Shown: positions 34,152-44,492 of the stretch, piece after piece
How positions within the stretch are numbered: the first letter of the stretch is position 1
How the letters are laid out: each line of letters starts with the position of its first letter
NCBI GenBank assembly: GCA_036380835.1
Contig: DASVDZ010000064.1
Coordinates: 62,001-126,000, forward strand
Direction of reading: 5' to 3'
DNA from: DASQJL01 sp036380835
GTDB taxonomy: Bacteria > Eisenbacteria > RBG-16-71-46 > SZUA-252
DNA length: 64,000 bases
Position numbers and translations under genes: made by a program
Notes under the pieces: generated by a model
The model's input: the letters and a program-made list of their open reading frames with translations, nothing else
The model's database searches: none
What the model was told of the DNA's origin: nothing

Positions 34152-35237
34152 ATGCCATCGCGTCCCGTGAGCCCGAGGGCGTTTCGCGCGCTGACCGCCT
34201 TTCTCCGTTCGAGCGCCGAGTCCTCGTTCGTTCCCGGCGTCGTGGCGGCGGCGGGCCGCGCCGACCGGCTACTCTATCACGAGGCGTTCGGCCGGAAGGC
34301 GCTCCTCCCCCGACGCGAGCCCGCGGGCCGGAGCACGATCTACGACCTCGCGTCGCTCACCAAGGTCATGGCCACGGCGCCCGCGGCGGTGGAGCTCGCG
34401 ACCCGGGGCCGATGGTCGCTCCTCGATCCTTTGGGGCGGCACTTGCGCGAGACGGAGGGGACTCCGGTCGGCGCCATTCCGCTCCACCACCTCCTGACCC
34501 ACACGGCCGGCTTCGTCCCCGACAACCCGCTCGAGGACTACGGGGGCGACAAGAGCGCGCTCTACCGCGCCATCGCGCGGGAGCCCCTGGCGTCGGAGCC
34601 GGGCACGGCCTTCGTCTACAGCGATGTCGGGTACGTCCTCCTCCAGGGAGCGCTGGAGCGCCTCACGGGGCGCCGCCTCGACCGGATCGCCGCCGACCTC
34701 CTCTTCGCGCCGCTCGGCTTCCGCGACACGCGGTTCGGCACGCGCTCCCTCGACCGGAGCCGCGTCGCGCCGACCGAACGCGCGGGGGGGCGCTGGCTCC
34801 GGGGGCGCGTCCACGACCCGCGGGCCCGGGCGCGGGCCCTCTCGGGCGTCGCGGGCCACGCCGGGATGTTCGGGACGGCGGAGGAGGTCGCGCGCTTCGC
34901 TTCGCTGATCCTCGGGCGCGGGGTCTTCCGAGGGCGCCGCGTGCTCGCCGAGGCGACGGTGTACGCGATGACCACCGACCAGTGCGGCGGGAACCTCGGC
35001 GTCCGCAGGGGCTTCGGGTTCGACATCGAGAGCCCCTACTCGGCGCCGCGCGGCTCGGGCTTCTCCCGCCACTCCTTCGGGCACAGCGGGTGGACGGGCG
35101 TCTCCCTCTGGATCGATCCGGAGATGGACGGCTACGTCGCCCTCCTCACCAATTCCATCCATCCGAACGGGCACCACGACATGAAGGCGTTCCGCGCGGA
35201 GGCGGCGACGCTCGCGGCGCGCGCGCTCGCGCGGTGA
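34152..35237 (+). CDS. Serine hydrolase, class C beta-lactamase/transpeptidase-like
   Basis: 361 residues from ATG 34152. The SxxK motif is SLTK, the second motif is YSD (in place of YxN) and the third is HSG. PLHHLLTHTAGF is the usual family signature. No signal peptide is visible, so it may be a cytoplasmic esterase or peptidase and not a true cell-wall enzyme. TATGCT lies 9 nt upstream of the ATG. Confidence 0.88.
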   Translation: MPSRPVSPRAFRALTAFLRSSAESSFVPGVVAAAGRADRLLYHEAFGRKALLPRREPAGRSTIYDLASLTKVMATAPAAVELATRGRWSLLDPLGRHLRETEGTPVGAIPLHHLLTHTAGFVPDNPLEDYGGDKSALYRAIAREPLASEPGTAFVYSDVGYVLLQGALERLTGRRLDRIAADLLFAPLGFRDTRFGTRSLDRSRVAPTERAGGRWLRGRVHDPRARARALSGVAGHAGMFGTAEEVARFASLILGRGVFRGRRVLAEATVYAMTTDQCGGNLGVRRGFGFDIESPYSAPRGSGFSRHSFGHSGWTGVSLWIDPEMDGYVALLTNSIHPNGHHDMKAFRAEAATLAARALAR

Positions 35238-35274
35238 CGGGGCGTGCGTGGATCGCGCCGATCGGGCGCGGCGG

Positions 35275-36213
35275 CTAGCGGAGGAGGACGAGGGCGAGGA
35301 TCGAGACGGCGGCTCCGCCGATCAGCGCCGCGTTCCGATAGCGACGAGTGATCCGTCGTGCCTGGTCCGCGATGTCATCGCTCGTCATGGTCGCGACGGC
35401 GATCCCCCCGAAGGAGGGCGCGTCCGCGACGGCGAGCACGACCTCCCCCTTGCCGAGGCGGCCGCGCGCGGTGCCGCCGGTCTTCCGGGCGACGGCGATC
35501 AGGTCGTGGAGCTGGCGGCCGATCACCATCGCGGAGTCGGGCGTCTGCGGAACGAGATAGTTCTCCGCCCGATCGAAGAGGCGGATCGTCCCCTTCCACG
35601 ACTCCGACGTCCGCTTCACGCCCTGCTCGATGCTCGAGACGAGCACCTGCGCGACGAGGTAGGCCCCCGGTTTCCCGCCGAGCCCGTCCACCGGCACGGC
35701 GATCGCGATCGCGGGCTCATGCTTCCCCGCGGCGCGGGCATAGCGAGGGGAGACGTAGCGCTCGTTCGTCGAGCGCACCCACCGATACCACTGGCGATAG
35801 GCGAACGACTTCCCGGCGACGCGCGAATCTTGCGGATAGTCGCACCACTCGACGCCGGCGGTGTCGGCCAGGAAGACGCGGTCGAAGCGGCCGCTCAAGG
35901 AAACCAGCCGCCGGAGCAGCGTGCGCGCCGTCTCGATGTCGCGCACGCGGCAGGCCGCCGCGAGGCGCGGGTTGTCCGCGGCCGCCTCCAGCCCGAGTCC
36001 GAGGCCGCTCACGTGCTCGTCCGCCACCGAGGCGGCGAGCCGCGCGTGGATCGCGCAATCCTCCTCGGCGACCGCGTCGGCGTGGCGCTCGATCGCGCCG
36101 CCGACCCAGTAGGCCGCCGCCACGAGCGCGCCGGTCACGATCGCCAGGAAGAGGAAGAAGCGCGTGGCGAGGCTCGGCTTCCCCCCGCGGCGCGACCCCC
36201 GCCTAGCCGTCAT
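35275..36213 (-). CDS. Membrane-anchored Cache-type sensor domain without output domain
   Basis: 312 residues. A first helix (about 19-41) and a C-terminal helix (about 294-311) bracket an extracytoplasmic domain with SGRFDRVFLADTAG, FAYRQWYRWV and PAIAIAVPVDG, which read as a double Cache ligand sensor. The protein ends two residues after the second helix (VLLR), so no HAMP, kinase, cyclase or MCP signalling module follows. It may partner with another protein or be the remnant of a chemoreceptor. The neighbouring hybrid kinase has its own CHASE3 sensor. Confidence 0.75.
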   Translation of the reverse strand: MTARRGSRRGGKPSLATRFFLFLAIVTGALVAAAYWVGGAIERHADAVAEEDCAIHARLAASVADEHVSGLGLGLEAAADNPRLAAACRVRDIETARTLLRRLVSLSGRFDRVFLADTAGVEWCDYPQDSRVAGKSFAYRQWYRWVRSTNERYVSPRYARAAGKHEPAIAIAVPVDGLGGKPGAYLVAQVLVSSIEQGVKRTSESWKGTIRLFDRAENYLVPQTPDSAMVIGRQLHDLIAVARKTGGTARGRLGKGEVVLAVADAPSFGGIAVATMTSDDIADQARRITRRYRNAALIGGAAVSILALVLLR

Positions 36214-36428
36214 GGCGAGCGCGCCGCTCCCGTTCCTTCAGGCTCCGCGTCAGCACGCCCGGAGTCTAGTCGGCCCCGGCCGGGGACGCAACCCGCGGAT
36301 GCCGCCCGCGGACGCCACCCGCGTTTGGACGCGCGCGCCCGCAGCCGCCGATCGTACAATGGGTCCGTATCCGGCGCCGGACGCGGCCCGCCGCGAGGCG
36401 GCCGCCGCCGATTCCACGGAGGAGACGC

Positions 36429-37436
36429 ATGCCGCCCCGCCCACCGAACCGATTCCACCCGCCATGCCCGTCGCGCCTCCCGCGCGGCGCCGCGCTCCTG
36501 CTCGGCGCGGCCCTCGCCCTGAGCCAGACCGCCTGCTCCGAGACGCCCCCTCCCCGCGGCCCCGAGCCCTCGTTCGAATCGCAATGGCAGGACGGCAAGG
36601 CTGAGCTGGACGGGTACCGCTACGAAGTGACGCGGTACGGGGAGCGCCGGTCGGGCCGCTGCGTCATGATCTTCGTGACGGAGCCGTTCAGCGAATCGCT
36701 CCGCGTCAAGGTGGACGATCCCTCGAAGCACCCGGGCGACGTCTTCGAGGCGCTCAAGCTGAACTTCGTCCGCCAGTTCCAGACCGGCATCTACGACTAC
36801 AACACGATGGTCTCGGTCTTCACGAGGAGCGCCGATTTCTCCCCCGCCAAGATCACGCTCAGCTCCGCCGAGTGGTGCGGGAGCGTCTACGGCGAGTTGA
36901 TCTTCCGCCCCGGCGCGATCGCGAGCTCCCTCCGCTCCTACTTCGAGGGCGAGTCGGGCGTCGACACGCTCGCTTGGGCCGAGGGAGGCGTGGCGGAGGA
37001 CGATCTCTACATCCTGCTCCGCGGGCTCCGGGGCCCCTACCTCGCGCCGGGGGCCCGGAAGTCCGTTCCCTTCCTCCCGAGCCCGTTCGTCGCGCGCCTC
37101 ACGCATCGCCCCATCGCGTGGACGACGGCCGAGATCGGGCGGGCCGATCGGGACGAGCGCGTGCTCGTGCCGGCGGGATCGTTTCGGGCGGACCGCTACA
37201 CGATCCGCGTCGCGGGCGGCCGGGAGGGCCGCGTCTGGGTCGAGCGCGACGCCCCCCATCGGATCATCCGATGGGCGTGGAGTCCGCCTCCCGATCCGCC
37301 GACGCGCATGGGCGCGGACGCGTGCGACGCGGGCGAGCTGGCCGGGAGCGCCCGCCTTCCCTATTGGAGGCTCCACGATCCGGGCCAGGAGCGCTATCTT
37401 CGCCAGCTGGGGCTCTCGGTACCGCGCGGGCGCTGA
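36429..37436 (+). CDS. Lipoprotein of unknown function
   Basis: 335 residues. The signal peptide ends with the lipobox LSQTAC. The mature protein has conserved-looking segments (YEVTRYGERRSG, VKVDDPSKHPGDVFEALKLN, TLSSAEWCGSVYGEL) but no motif that I can link to an enzyme. I have seen similar proteins labelled 'septum formation inhibitor Maf', which the sequence does not support. GGAGGAG lies upstream of ATG 36429, and TACAAT (36355-36360) is a weak promoter candidate. The hybrid kinase gene starts 23 nt after its stop. Confidence 0.75.
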   Translation: MPPRPPNRFHPPCPSRLPRGAALLLGAALALSQTACSETPPPRGPEPSFESQWQDGKAELDGYRYEVTRYGERRSGRCVMIFVTEPFSESLRVKVDDPSKHPGDVFEALKLNFVRQFQTGIYDYNTMVSVFTRSADFSPAKITLSSAEWCGSVYGELIFRPGAIASSLRSYFEGESGVDTLAWAEGGVAEDDLYILLRGLRGPYLAPGARKSVPFLPSPFVARLTHRPIAWTTAEIGRADRDERVLVPAGSFRADRYTIRVAGGREGRVWVERDAPHRIIRWAWSPPPDPPTRMGADACDAGELAGSARLPYWRLHDPGQERYLRQLGLSVPRGR

Positions 37437-37459
37437 ACGGCTGGGGGGGAGACCATGAC

Positions 37460-39667
37460 GTGCCGATCTCGCTGATCCGGAAGATTACGGTCGGGTTCGG
37501 GGCCGCGCTCCTGCTCTTGCTCCTGGTCGGGGTCGCCTCCTATCGCGTCATCGACCGGATGGCGGCGGGCGCCGGGGGCGTCGCGCACGCCGAGCGGGTG
37601 CTCGCCGGGCTCCAGCACGTGATCCGCCTGACCGACGACGCGGAGGACGCGGCGCGCGAGTACGCCGCCACGGGGGAGGATTCGGCGCTCCGGCCCTACG
37701 TCGCCGCCGCCGGCTCGCTCCGCGTCGAAATCGACCGGGTCCGCCTCCTCACGCGCGGCCAGCCGGAACAGCAGGCGAGGGCCGCCGCGCTCGACTCGCT
37801 TGCGGGAGCCCGGTTCCGTGCCATCAACCGGATCGTGAACCAGAGACGCGCGGCCAGGACCGGGGCCGCGCGCGACTCCGTTCTGATCCGCCAGACGACG
37901 AGCGCCATGGAGCGGGTGCGCGAGGTCGCGCTCGCGATGGTATCGGCCGAGACCTCGCTCCTCGAGCGGCGGGCGGCCGCCGCCGCGGAGAACGCGCGGC
38001 GCACGAAGACGACGATCCTCCTCGGCGTGCTGATCGCGTTCGGCTGCGTGGCCGCCGCGATCCTGGTGATCCGCCGTGACCTCTCACGGCGGGAGGAGCT
38101 GGAAGAGGCCCTCGCCCGATCGCACGAGCGGCTCGAAGGGGCGGCGGCCGCGCGGACGGCCGAGCTCTCCGCCGTGATCGACGCCTGTCCGCTGGCGGTG
38201 GTCGGCATCGATCCCGAGGGACGGGTCTCGCTCTGGAATCCCGCCGCGACGCGCATCCTCGGCTGGCGCGCCGACGAGGTCCTGGGGCGGCCCTACCCGG
38301 CCGTGCCGGAGGGGGGCGAGCGCGAGTTCGGCGAGATCGTGCGCCACATCGACCTGGGCGGAACGCACACGGGATTGGAGGTGCGCCGCCGTCGAAAGGA
38401 CGGGACGACGGTCGACCTCGCGCTCTACTCGGCGACCATGCGCGATCCGCAGGGCGTCGTGCTGGGCCGCATGGGCGTGCTGGCCGATCTCAGCGAACGG
38501 AAGCTCCTCGAGGACCAGCTCCGCCAGTCGCAGAAGATGGAGGCGATCGGGAAGCTCGCGGGAGGCGTGGCGCACGACTTCAACAACCTCCTCACCGCCA
38601 TCCTCGGCTACGGCGACCTGCTCGACGCGCGCCTGGCGGGCGACTTGGGCCGGACGGAGCTGGGCGAGATCCGCCGCGCCGCCGAGCGGGCCGCCGCGCT
38701 GACGCGCCAGCTCCTCGCGTTCAGCCGCCAGCAGGTGCTCCAGCCGCAGACGATCCAACTGAACGACGTCGTCGCCGATCTCGAGTCCATGCTGGGCCGG
38801 CTGATCGGCGAGGACGTCTCGCTCCGCGCCGTCCTCCGTCACGGCGTCGGCCGGGTGAGGGCCGACCCGATGCAGATCGAGCAGGTGCTCCTCAACCTGG
38901 TGGTGAACGCGCGCGACGCGATGCCGGACGGGGGAGTGCTCGCGATCGAGACCGAGGACGTTACCCTGGACGAATCCTACGAGCGGCTCCATCCGGAGGT
39001 CGCCGCGGGACGCTACGTCCTCCTCGCCGTGACCGACACCGGCGTGGGCATGGACGCCGAGACGCGCGGGCGCATCTTCGAGCCGTTCTTCACGACGAAG
39101 GAAGTGGGCAAGGGGACGGGGCTCGGACTCTCGACGGTCTACGGCATCGTGAAGCAGAGCCACGGGCACATGACCGTCGACTCGGCGCCGGGTCGAGGGA
39201 CGACGTTCCGGCTCTACTTCCCGCGTCTCGCGGATTCCGCGGAGCCCGCCGCCGAGCCGCGTCCCCCCGAGACGGTGGATTCGGGATGGGAGACGATCCT
39301 CCTGGCGGAGGACGAGGAGTCGCTGCTCAAGTTGGTCGCCGAGATCCTGCGCGACGCGGGCTACCGGGTGCTGCCGGCGCTCGGCCCCGAGGAAGCGCTC
39401 CGCGTCGCGGCGGAACATCTCGGCGGGATCCACCTTCTCCTCACCGACGTCGTCATGCCCGGCATGGGCGGGCGGGAGCTCGCGGAGCGGCTCCAGTCGC
39501 TCCGCCCGGGCATCCGCGTGCTCTACATGTCGGGGTACGCGCCGGGCTCGACGGCGCCTTTCGGCGCGCCCGGCGAGGGGATGCGCTGCGTGGGGAAGCC
39601 GTTCACGCCCGGCGCGCTGACGCGGAGCGTTCGCGAGACCCTCGACGCGGCCGAGATCGCGTCGTGA
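37460..39667 (+). CDS. Hybrid histidine kinase (CHASE3-PAS-HisKA-HATPase-REC)
   Basis: 735 residues from GTG 37460. Helix 1 (about 10-30), CHASE3-like helical sensor (35-185), helix 2 (about 193-212), PAS domain (235-355), HisKA with phospho-acceptor His in VAHDFNNLLTAI, HATPase_c with NARDAMPDGG (N box), DTGVGMD and GTGLGLSTVYG (G boxes). A C-terminal receiver follows with LAEDEES, phospho-acceptor Asp in LLTDVVMPGMGG and Lys in GKPF. It senses an extracytoplasmic or membrane signal. No DNA-binding response regulator is adjacent. Confidence 0.93.
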   Translation: MPISLIRKITVGFGAALLLLLLVGVASYRVIDRMAAGAGGVAHAERVLAGLQHVIRLTDDAEDAAREYAATGEDSALRPYVAAAGSLRVEIDRVRLLTRGQPEQQARAAALDSLAGARFRAINRIVNQRRAARTGAARDSVLIRQTTSAMERVREVALAMVSAETSLLERRAAAAAENARRTKTTILLGVLIAFGCVAAAILVIRRDLSRREELEEALARSHERLEGAAAARTAELSAVIDACPLAVVGIDPEGRVSLWNPAATRILGWRADEVLGRPYPAVPEGGEREFGEIVRHIDLGGTHTGLEVRRRRKDGTTVDLALYSATMRDPQGVVLGRMGVLADLSERKLLEDQLRQSQKMEAIGKLAGGVAHDFNNLLTAILGYGDLLDARLAGDLGRTELGEIRRAAERAAALTRQLLAFSRQQVLQPQTIQLNDVVADLESMLGRLIGEDVSLRAVLRHGVGRVRADPMQIEQVLLNLVVNARDAMPDGGVLAIETEDVTLDESYERLHPEVAAGRYVLLAVTDTGVGMDAETRGRIFEPFFTTKEVGKGTGLGLSTVYGIVKQSHGHMTVDSAPGRGTTFRLYFPRLADSAEPAAEPRPPETVDSGWETILLAEDEESLLKLVAEILRDAGYRVLPALGPEEALRVAAEHLGGIHLLLTDVVMPGMGGRELAERLQSLRPGIRVLYMSGYAPGSTAPFGAPGEGMRCVGKPFTPGALTRSVRETLDAAEIAS

Positions 39668-39673
39668 GCGGCG

Positions 39674-39895
39674 CTACCTTCGGGCGGGGGCGGGCGGGGC
39701 CGGCTCGCCGGGCAGCGGGCTCGGCGCGGCGGTGACGCCGGCGCGCACGAGGCGCCGCGGCGCGGGGGGGATCCCGGCCCGCTGCGCGAGCACGAGCTGG
39801 ACGACGGTGTAGACGACCAGCACGAGCCCCGTGACGGGGAGCGTCAGGGCGAGGACGTATCGGACGCCGACGCCGCGGACCGAATGATGGTGCAT
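39674..39895 (-). CDS. Small single-pass membrane protein
   Basis: 73 residues. One strongly hydrophobic helix (YVLALTLPVTGLVLVVYTVV) is followed by a Pro/Ala/Arg-rich tail. No family is recognised. It follows aceA by 48 nt on the same strand and converges with the hybrid kinase, 6 nt apart. Coding status is supported mainly by the clean membrane helix and start; it could be spurious. Confidence 0.5.
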   Translation of the reverse strand: MHHHSVRGVGVRYVLALTLPVTGLVLVVYTVVQLVLAQRAGIPPAPRRLVRAGVTAAPSPLPGEPAPPAPARR

Positions 39896-39943
39896 GCCGG
39901 ATTCATCGGCACGCCCGCGGCGTTTCTTGAGACCCGGCCCCGC

Positions 39944-41296
<1,353 letters not shown>

Positions 41297-41300
41297 GGCG

Positions 41301-42929
41301 CTACCCCCTGGATGGCGTGTGTCGTGCTTGGGAATCGAGGCGCTCGTACGCCAGGAGCGTGAGGAATTCCGGCATCCGCTTGGCGGTGGAGAGTCGGAGG
41401 AAGAGAGCGCGCGCCTCGGCGAAGCGTCCGCCGCGGAACGCCTCGGGACCGACCTCGCCGGCGATCCGCTTCATCTCCTCGCGCACGATCGAGCGGAGGA
41501 GATCGGGCGTGACCATCCGGCCGTCGTCGAGGCGCGCCGCGCGGTGGATCCACTGCCAGACCTGCGCGCGCGAGATCTCCGCGGTCGCCGCGTCCTCCAT
41601 GAGGTCGTAGAGCGGCACGCAGCCGTTGCCGCGGAGCCACGCCTCGAGGTAGCGGATGCCGACGCGGACGTTCAGCCGGAGGCCCGTCTCGGTGCGCGGC
41701 CCTTCCGGCGCCCGGAGGAGGTCGGCGGCCGAGACGGAAACGTCCTCGCGCAGGCGATCGAGCTGGTTCGGCCCCGTGAGCCGCCGCTCGAATGCCTCGC
41801 GCGCGATCGGAACGAGCGCGGGATGCGCGACCCAGGTGCCGTCGTGGCCGTCACCGGCCTCGCGCTCCTTGTCGGCGCGCACCTTGGCGAGCGCCGCGTC
41901 GTTGGCCGCGGGATTCCCCTTGATCGGAATCTGGGCCGCCATGCCCCCGATCGCGTGCGCCCCCCGCCGGTGGCACGTCTTCACGGCGAGTTGCGTGTAG
42001 GCGCGGAGGAACGGCTGCTCCATCGTGACGACGGAGCGGTCGGGCAGGATCGCCTTCGCATCGTGCCGGAGCGTCTTGATGTACGAAAAGATGTAGTCCC
42101 ACCGTCCGCAATTGAGCCCCGACGCGTGCGCCTTCAATTCGTAGAGGATCTCGTCCATTTCGAACGCGGCCGGCAGCGTCTCGATCAGGACGGTCGCCCG
42201 GATGGTGCCGACGGGAACCTGGAGCCGTTCCTCGGCCCGCGTGAAGACGTCGTTCCAGAGGCGCGCCTCGAGGTGGCTCTCCAGCTTGGGAAGGTAGAAG
42301 TAGGGGCCGGTGCCGCGCTCCTGGAGCGCGTGGACGTTGTGGAAGAAGTAGAGGCCGAAGTCGAAGAGACATCCGGGCACCGGGAGCCCGTCGACGTTGA
42401 CGTGACGCTCGGGGAGGTGGAGCCCGCGCGGGCGCACCACGAGGACGGCGGTCTCTTCGTTCAGGCGATAGGACTTGCCGGAGTCCGGGTCGTCGTACGC
42501 GATCTCGCGACGGACGGCGTCGACCAGGTTCCCTTGGCCCCGCACGTTGTTGTCCCACGTCGGCGCGTTCGAATCCTCGAAGTCCGCCATGAAGACGTCC
42601 GCGCCGGAGTTGAGCGCGTTGATGATCATCTTCCGATCGACGGGTCCCGTGATCTCCACCACCCGCTTCAGCAGGTCGCGGGGCGGAGGCGGCACGGTCC
42701 AGGCGCGCGCCCGGATCGGCGCGGTCTCGGCCGGAAAGTCGAGGGAGCCGCCCTTCTCGAGCCGGCGGCGCGCCGCGACGCGCGCGCCGAGCCGCTCCTC
42801 GATGCTCGGGCGGAAGCGCCGGGTGAGATCGGCGACGAACTCCAGCGCATCGTGGGTGAGGATTCGATCGTAGCCAGGCCGGATGGGAGCGAGCACGGCG
42901 ACCGAGGTCTCAGCGGTTGTAATTGACAT
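41301..42929 (-). CDS. aceB: Malate synthase A
   Basis: 542 residues, the size of malate synthase A rather than G. Motifs include VDRKMIINALNSGADVFMADFEDS (metal and substrate loop, around residue 100), IRATVLIETLPAAFEMDEIL with the catalytic acid, and GRWDYIFS. It condenses glyoxylate with acetyl-CoA. ATG 42929 has no Shine-Dalgarno sequence; TAGACT lies 8 nt upstream, so a leaderless start is likely. It is divergent from a RamB/ScfR-type regulator. Confidence 0.97.
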   Translation of the reverse strand: MSITTAETSVAVLAPIRPGYDRILTHDALEFVADLTRRFRPSIEERLGARVAARRRLEKGGSLDFPAETAPIRARAWTVPPPPRDLLKRVVEITGPVDRKMIINALNSGADVFMADFEDSNAPTWDNNVRGQGNLVDAVRREIAYDDPDSGKSYRLNEETAVLVVRPRGLHLPERHVNVDGLPVPGCLFDFGLYFFHNVHALQERGTGPYFYLPKLESHLEARLWNDVFTRAEERLQVPVGTIRATVLIETLPAAFEMDEILYELKAHASGLNCGRWDYIFSYIKTLRHDAKAILPDRSVVTMEQPFLRAYTQLAVKTCHRRGAHAIGGMAAQIPIKGNPAANDAALAKVRADKEREAGDGHDGTWVAHPALVPIAREAFERRLTGPNQLDRLREDVSVSAADLLRAPEGPRTETGLRLNVRVGIRYLEAWLRGNGCVPLYDLMEDAATAEISRAQVWQWIHRAARLDDGRMVTPDLLRSIVREEMKRIAGEVGPEAFRGGRFAEARALFLRLSTAKRMPEFLTLLAYERLDSQARHTPSRG

Positions 42930-42937
42930 TTGCAGAC

Positions 42938-42966
42938 AGTCTACACTTGCATGATGGTAAGCGCAA
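42938..42966 (-). promoter_or_regulatory. Putative leaderless promoter of aceBA
   Basis: Read on the minus strand, TTGCGC (42966-42961), a 17-nt spacer and TAGACT (42943-42938) are followed after 8 nt by the aceB ATG. The palindrome CAATAACTTATTG (42964-42976) overlaps the -35 box and is a candidate operator. Confidence 0.5.
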
Positions 42967-43001
42967 TAACTTATTGTAATTTAATTGGTTAACTAGTAAC
43001 C
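42964..43001. promoter_or_regulatory. Palindromes in the AT-rich aceB/regulator intergenic region
   Basis: Two perfect inverted repeats lie between the divergent genes: CAATAA-C-TTATTG at 42964-42976 and GGTTA-ACTAG-TAACC at 42987-43001. TTTGTAAA (43025-43032), ACTTGCAT (42945-42952) and TTTGCAGA (42929-42936) recall the TTTGCAAA core of RamB sites in actinobacteria. Binding is inferred. Confidence 0.4.
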
Positions 43002-43050
43002 TCTTGCGCTCGCCTGGAGGTCAATTTGTAAATATGGTAAACTTCGGGCC

Positions 43051-44490
43051 ATGTCGAAACCCACGATCGGGATGGGGCGCCGGATCCGCGCCCTGCGCTC
43101 ACGCGAGGGGCTGTCGCAGGTCGCCATGGCGGCCCGTCTCGGGGTTTCGGCCTCCTACCTCAACCTGATCGAGCACGACCGCCGGTCGCTGAGCGCCAAC
43201 CTCCTCATCGCCCTCGCCCAGAAGTTCGATCTCGATCTCCGGACGTTCGCTTCCGGAGAGGCCTCGAAGCTGAGCGAGGACCTCATGGAGGCGTTCGGCG
43301 ATCCCCTCTTCGAGGGGCAGACGGTCGCCGAGGAGGAAGTCCGCGAGATCGTCGCGGTGAGCCCGGCCGTCGCCCGCGCGGTGCTCCACCTCCACCACGC
43401 GTACGACGCCGCCCGCGGCTCGGCGGAGATGCTCGCGGAACAGGTGCTCGACCGGCAGGACCTCGCGGGCATCGACCGCTCGGGGCTCGCCTCCGAGCAG
43501 GTCTCCGACCTGATCCAGCGGCACTCGAACCACTTTCCCGAGCTGGAGGCGGAGGCGGAGCGGCTCTGGCGTGACGGGCCGCTCGAGATGGAGGACCTCT
43601 TCGGCGCGCTGGCGCAGTACCTCTGGCGCGCGCACGGGGTCAAGGTGACCGTGGTCCGCGTGAACGAGATGCCGGGGGCCGTCCGCCGGTACGATCCCGC
43701 GAAGAAGGAGCTCTTCATCTCGGAGGTGCTCCGCCGCGGGTCGCGGAACTTTCAGCTCGCGCACCAGGCGGGACTGCTCCATTGCTCGGACACGCTCGAT
43801 CGGATGTCGCGCGACGGCATGCTCACCTCGCCCGAGGCGCGGTCGCTCGGCCGCGTGGCCCTCGCCAACTACTTCGCCTCCGCGGTGCTGATGCCCTACG
43901 AGGAGTTCCACCGCGCGGCCGAGGAGCTGCGATACGACCTGGAGCTCCTCGGTCACCGCTTCCGCGTGTCGTTCGAGCAGACCTGCCACCGGCTCACGAC
44001 GCTCCATCGGAAGGGCGCCAAGGGGATCCCCTTCGACATGGTCCGCGTCGACATCGCCGGCAACATTTCGAAGAAGTTCAGCGCTTCGGGCATCCGCCAC
44101 CCACGTTTCGGCGGCCTCTGCCCGCTCTGGAACGTGCACGCGGCGTTCCTCCAACCCGGCGTGATCCGCGCGCAGCTCTCGCGCCTCACCGACGGGACGA
44201 CCTTCTTCTCGGTGGCGCGCACGGTGCGGAAGCACCGCGGCGGCTACCGCGCGCCCGACGTGCTCTACGCGCTGAGCCTGGGCTGCGACGTGGAATCGGC
44301 GCGGAAGCTCGTCTACGCGGACGCCGTCGACCTCTCGAACGCCGAGGCCGCGACCCCGGTCGGGATCACCTGCCGTCTGTGCGAGCGGCTCGATTGCCGC
44401 GCCCGCGCTTTCCCCTCCATCCACCAGAAGCTCTCAGTCGACGAGAACGTCCGCGGCATCTCCTTCTTCTCGCCGACGAAGGAGGCGTAG
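43051..44490 (+). CDS. RamB/ScfR-type transcriptional regulator of acetate/fatty-acid metabolism
   Basis: 479 residues. An XRE-type helix-turn-helix is at about residues 8-62 (LSQVAMAARLGVSASYLNLIE). An IrrE-like DUF955 region follows (ELFISEVLRRGSRNFQLAHQ, LANYFASAVLMPYEEF) and then a C-terminal DUF2083 region with GITCRLCERLDCRARAFPS. The last motif has the clustered cysteines of this family. RamB and ScfR control aceA/aceB and acetyl-CoA or propionyl-CoA metabolism in other bacteria. Divergence from aceBA supports the same role here. TAAACT lies 7 nt before the ATG. Confidence 0.9.
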   Translation: MSKPTIGMGRRIRALRSREGLSQVAMAARLGVSASYLNLIEHDRRSLSANLLIALAQKFDLDLRTFASGEASKLSEDLMEAFGDPLFEGQTVAEEEVREIVAVSPAVARAVLHLHHAYDAARGSAEMLAEQVLDRQDLAGIDRSGLASEQVSDLIQRHSNHFPELEAEAERLWRDGPLEMEDLFGALAQYLWRAHGVKVTVVRVNEMPGAVRRYDPAKKELFISEVLRRGSRNFQLAHQAGLLHCSDTLDRMSRDGMLTSPEARSLGRVALANYFASAVLMPYEEFHRAAEELRYDLELLGHRFRVSFEQTCHRLTTLHRKGAKGIPFDMVRVDIAGNISKKFSASGIRHPRFGGLCPLWNVHAAFLQPGVIRAQLSRLTDGTTFFSVARTVRKHRGGYRAPDVLYALSLGCDVESARKLVYADAVDLSNAEAATPVGITCRLCERLDCRARAFPSIHQKLSVDENVRGISFFSPTKEA

Positions 44491-44492
44491 GC

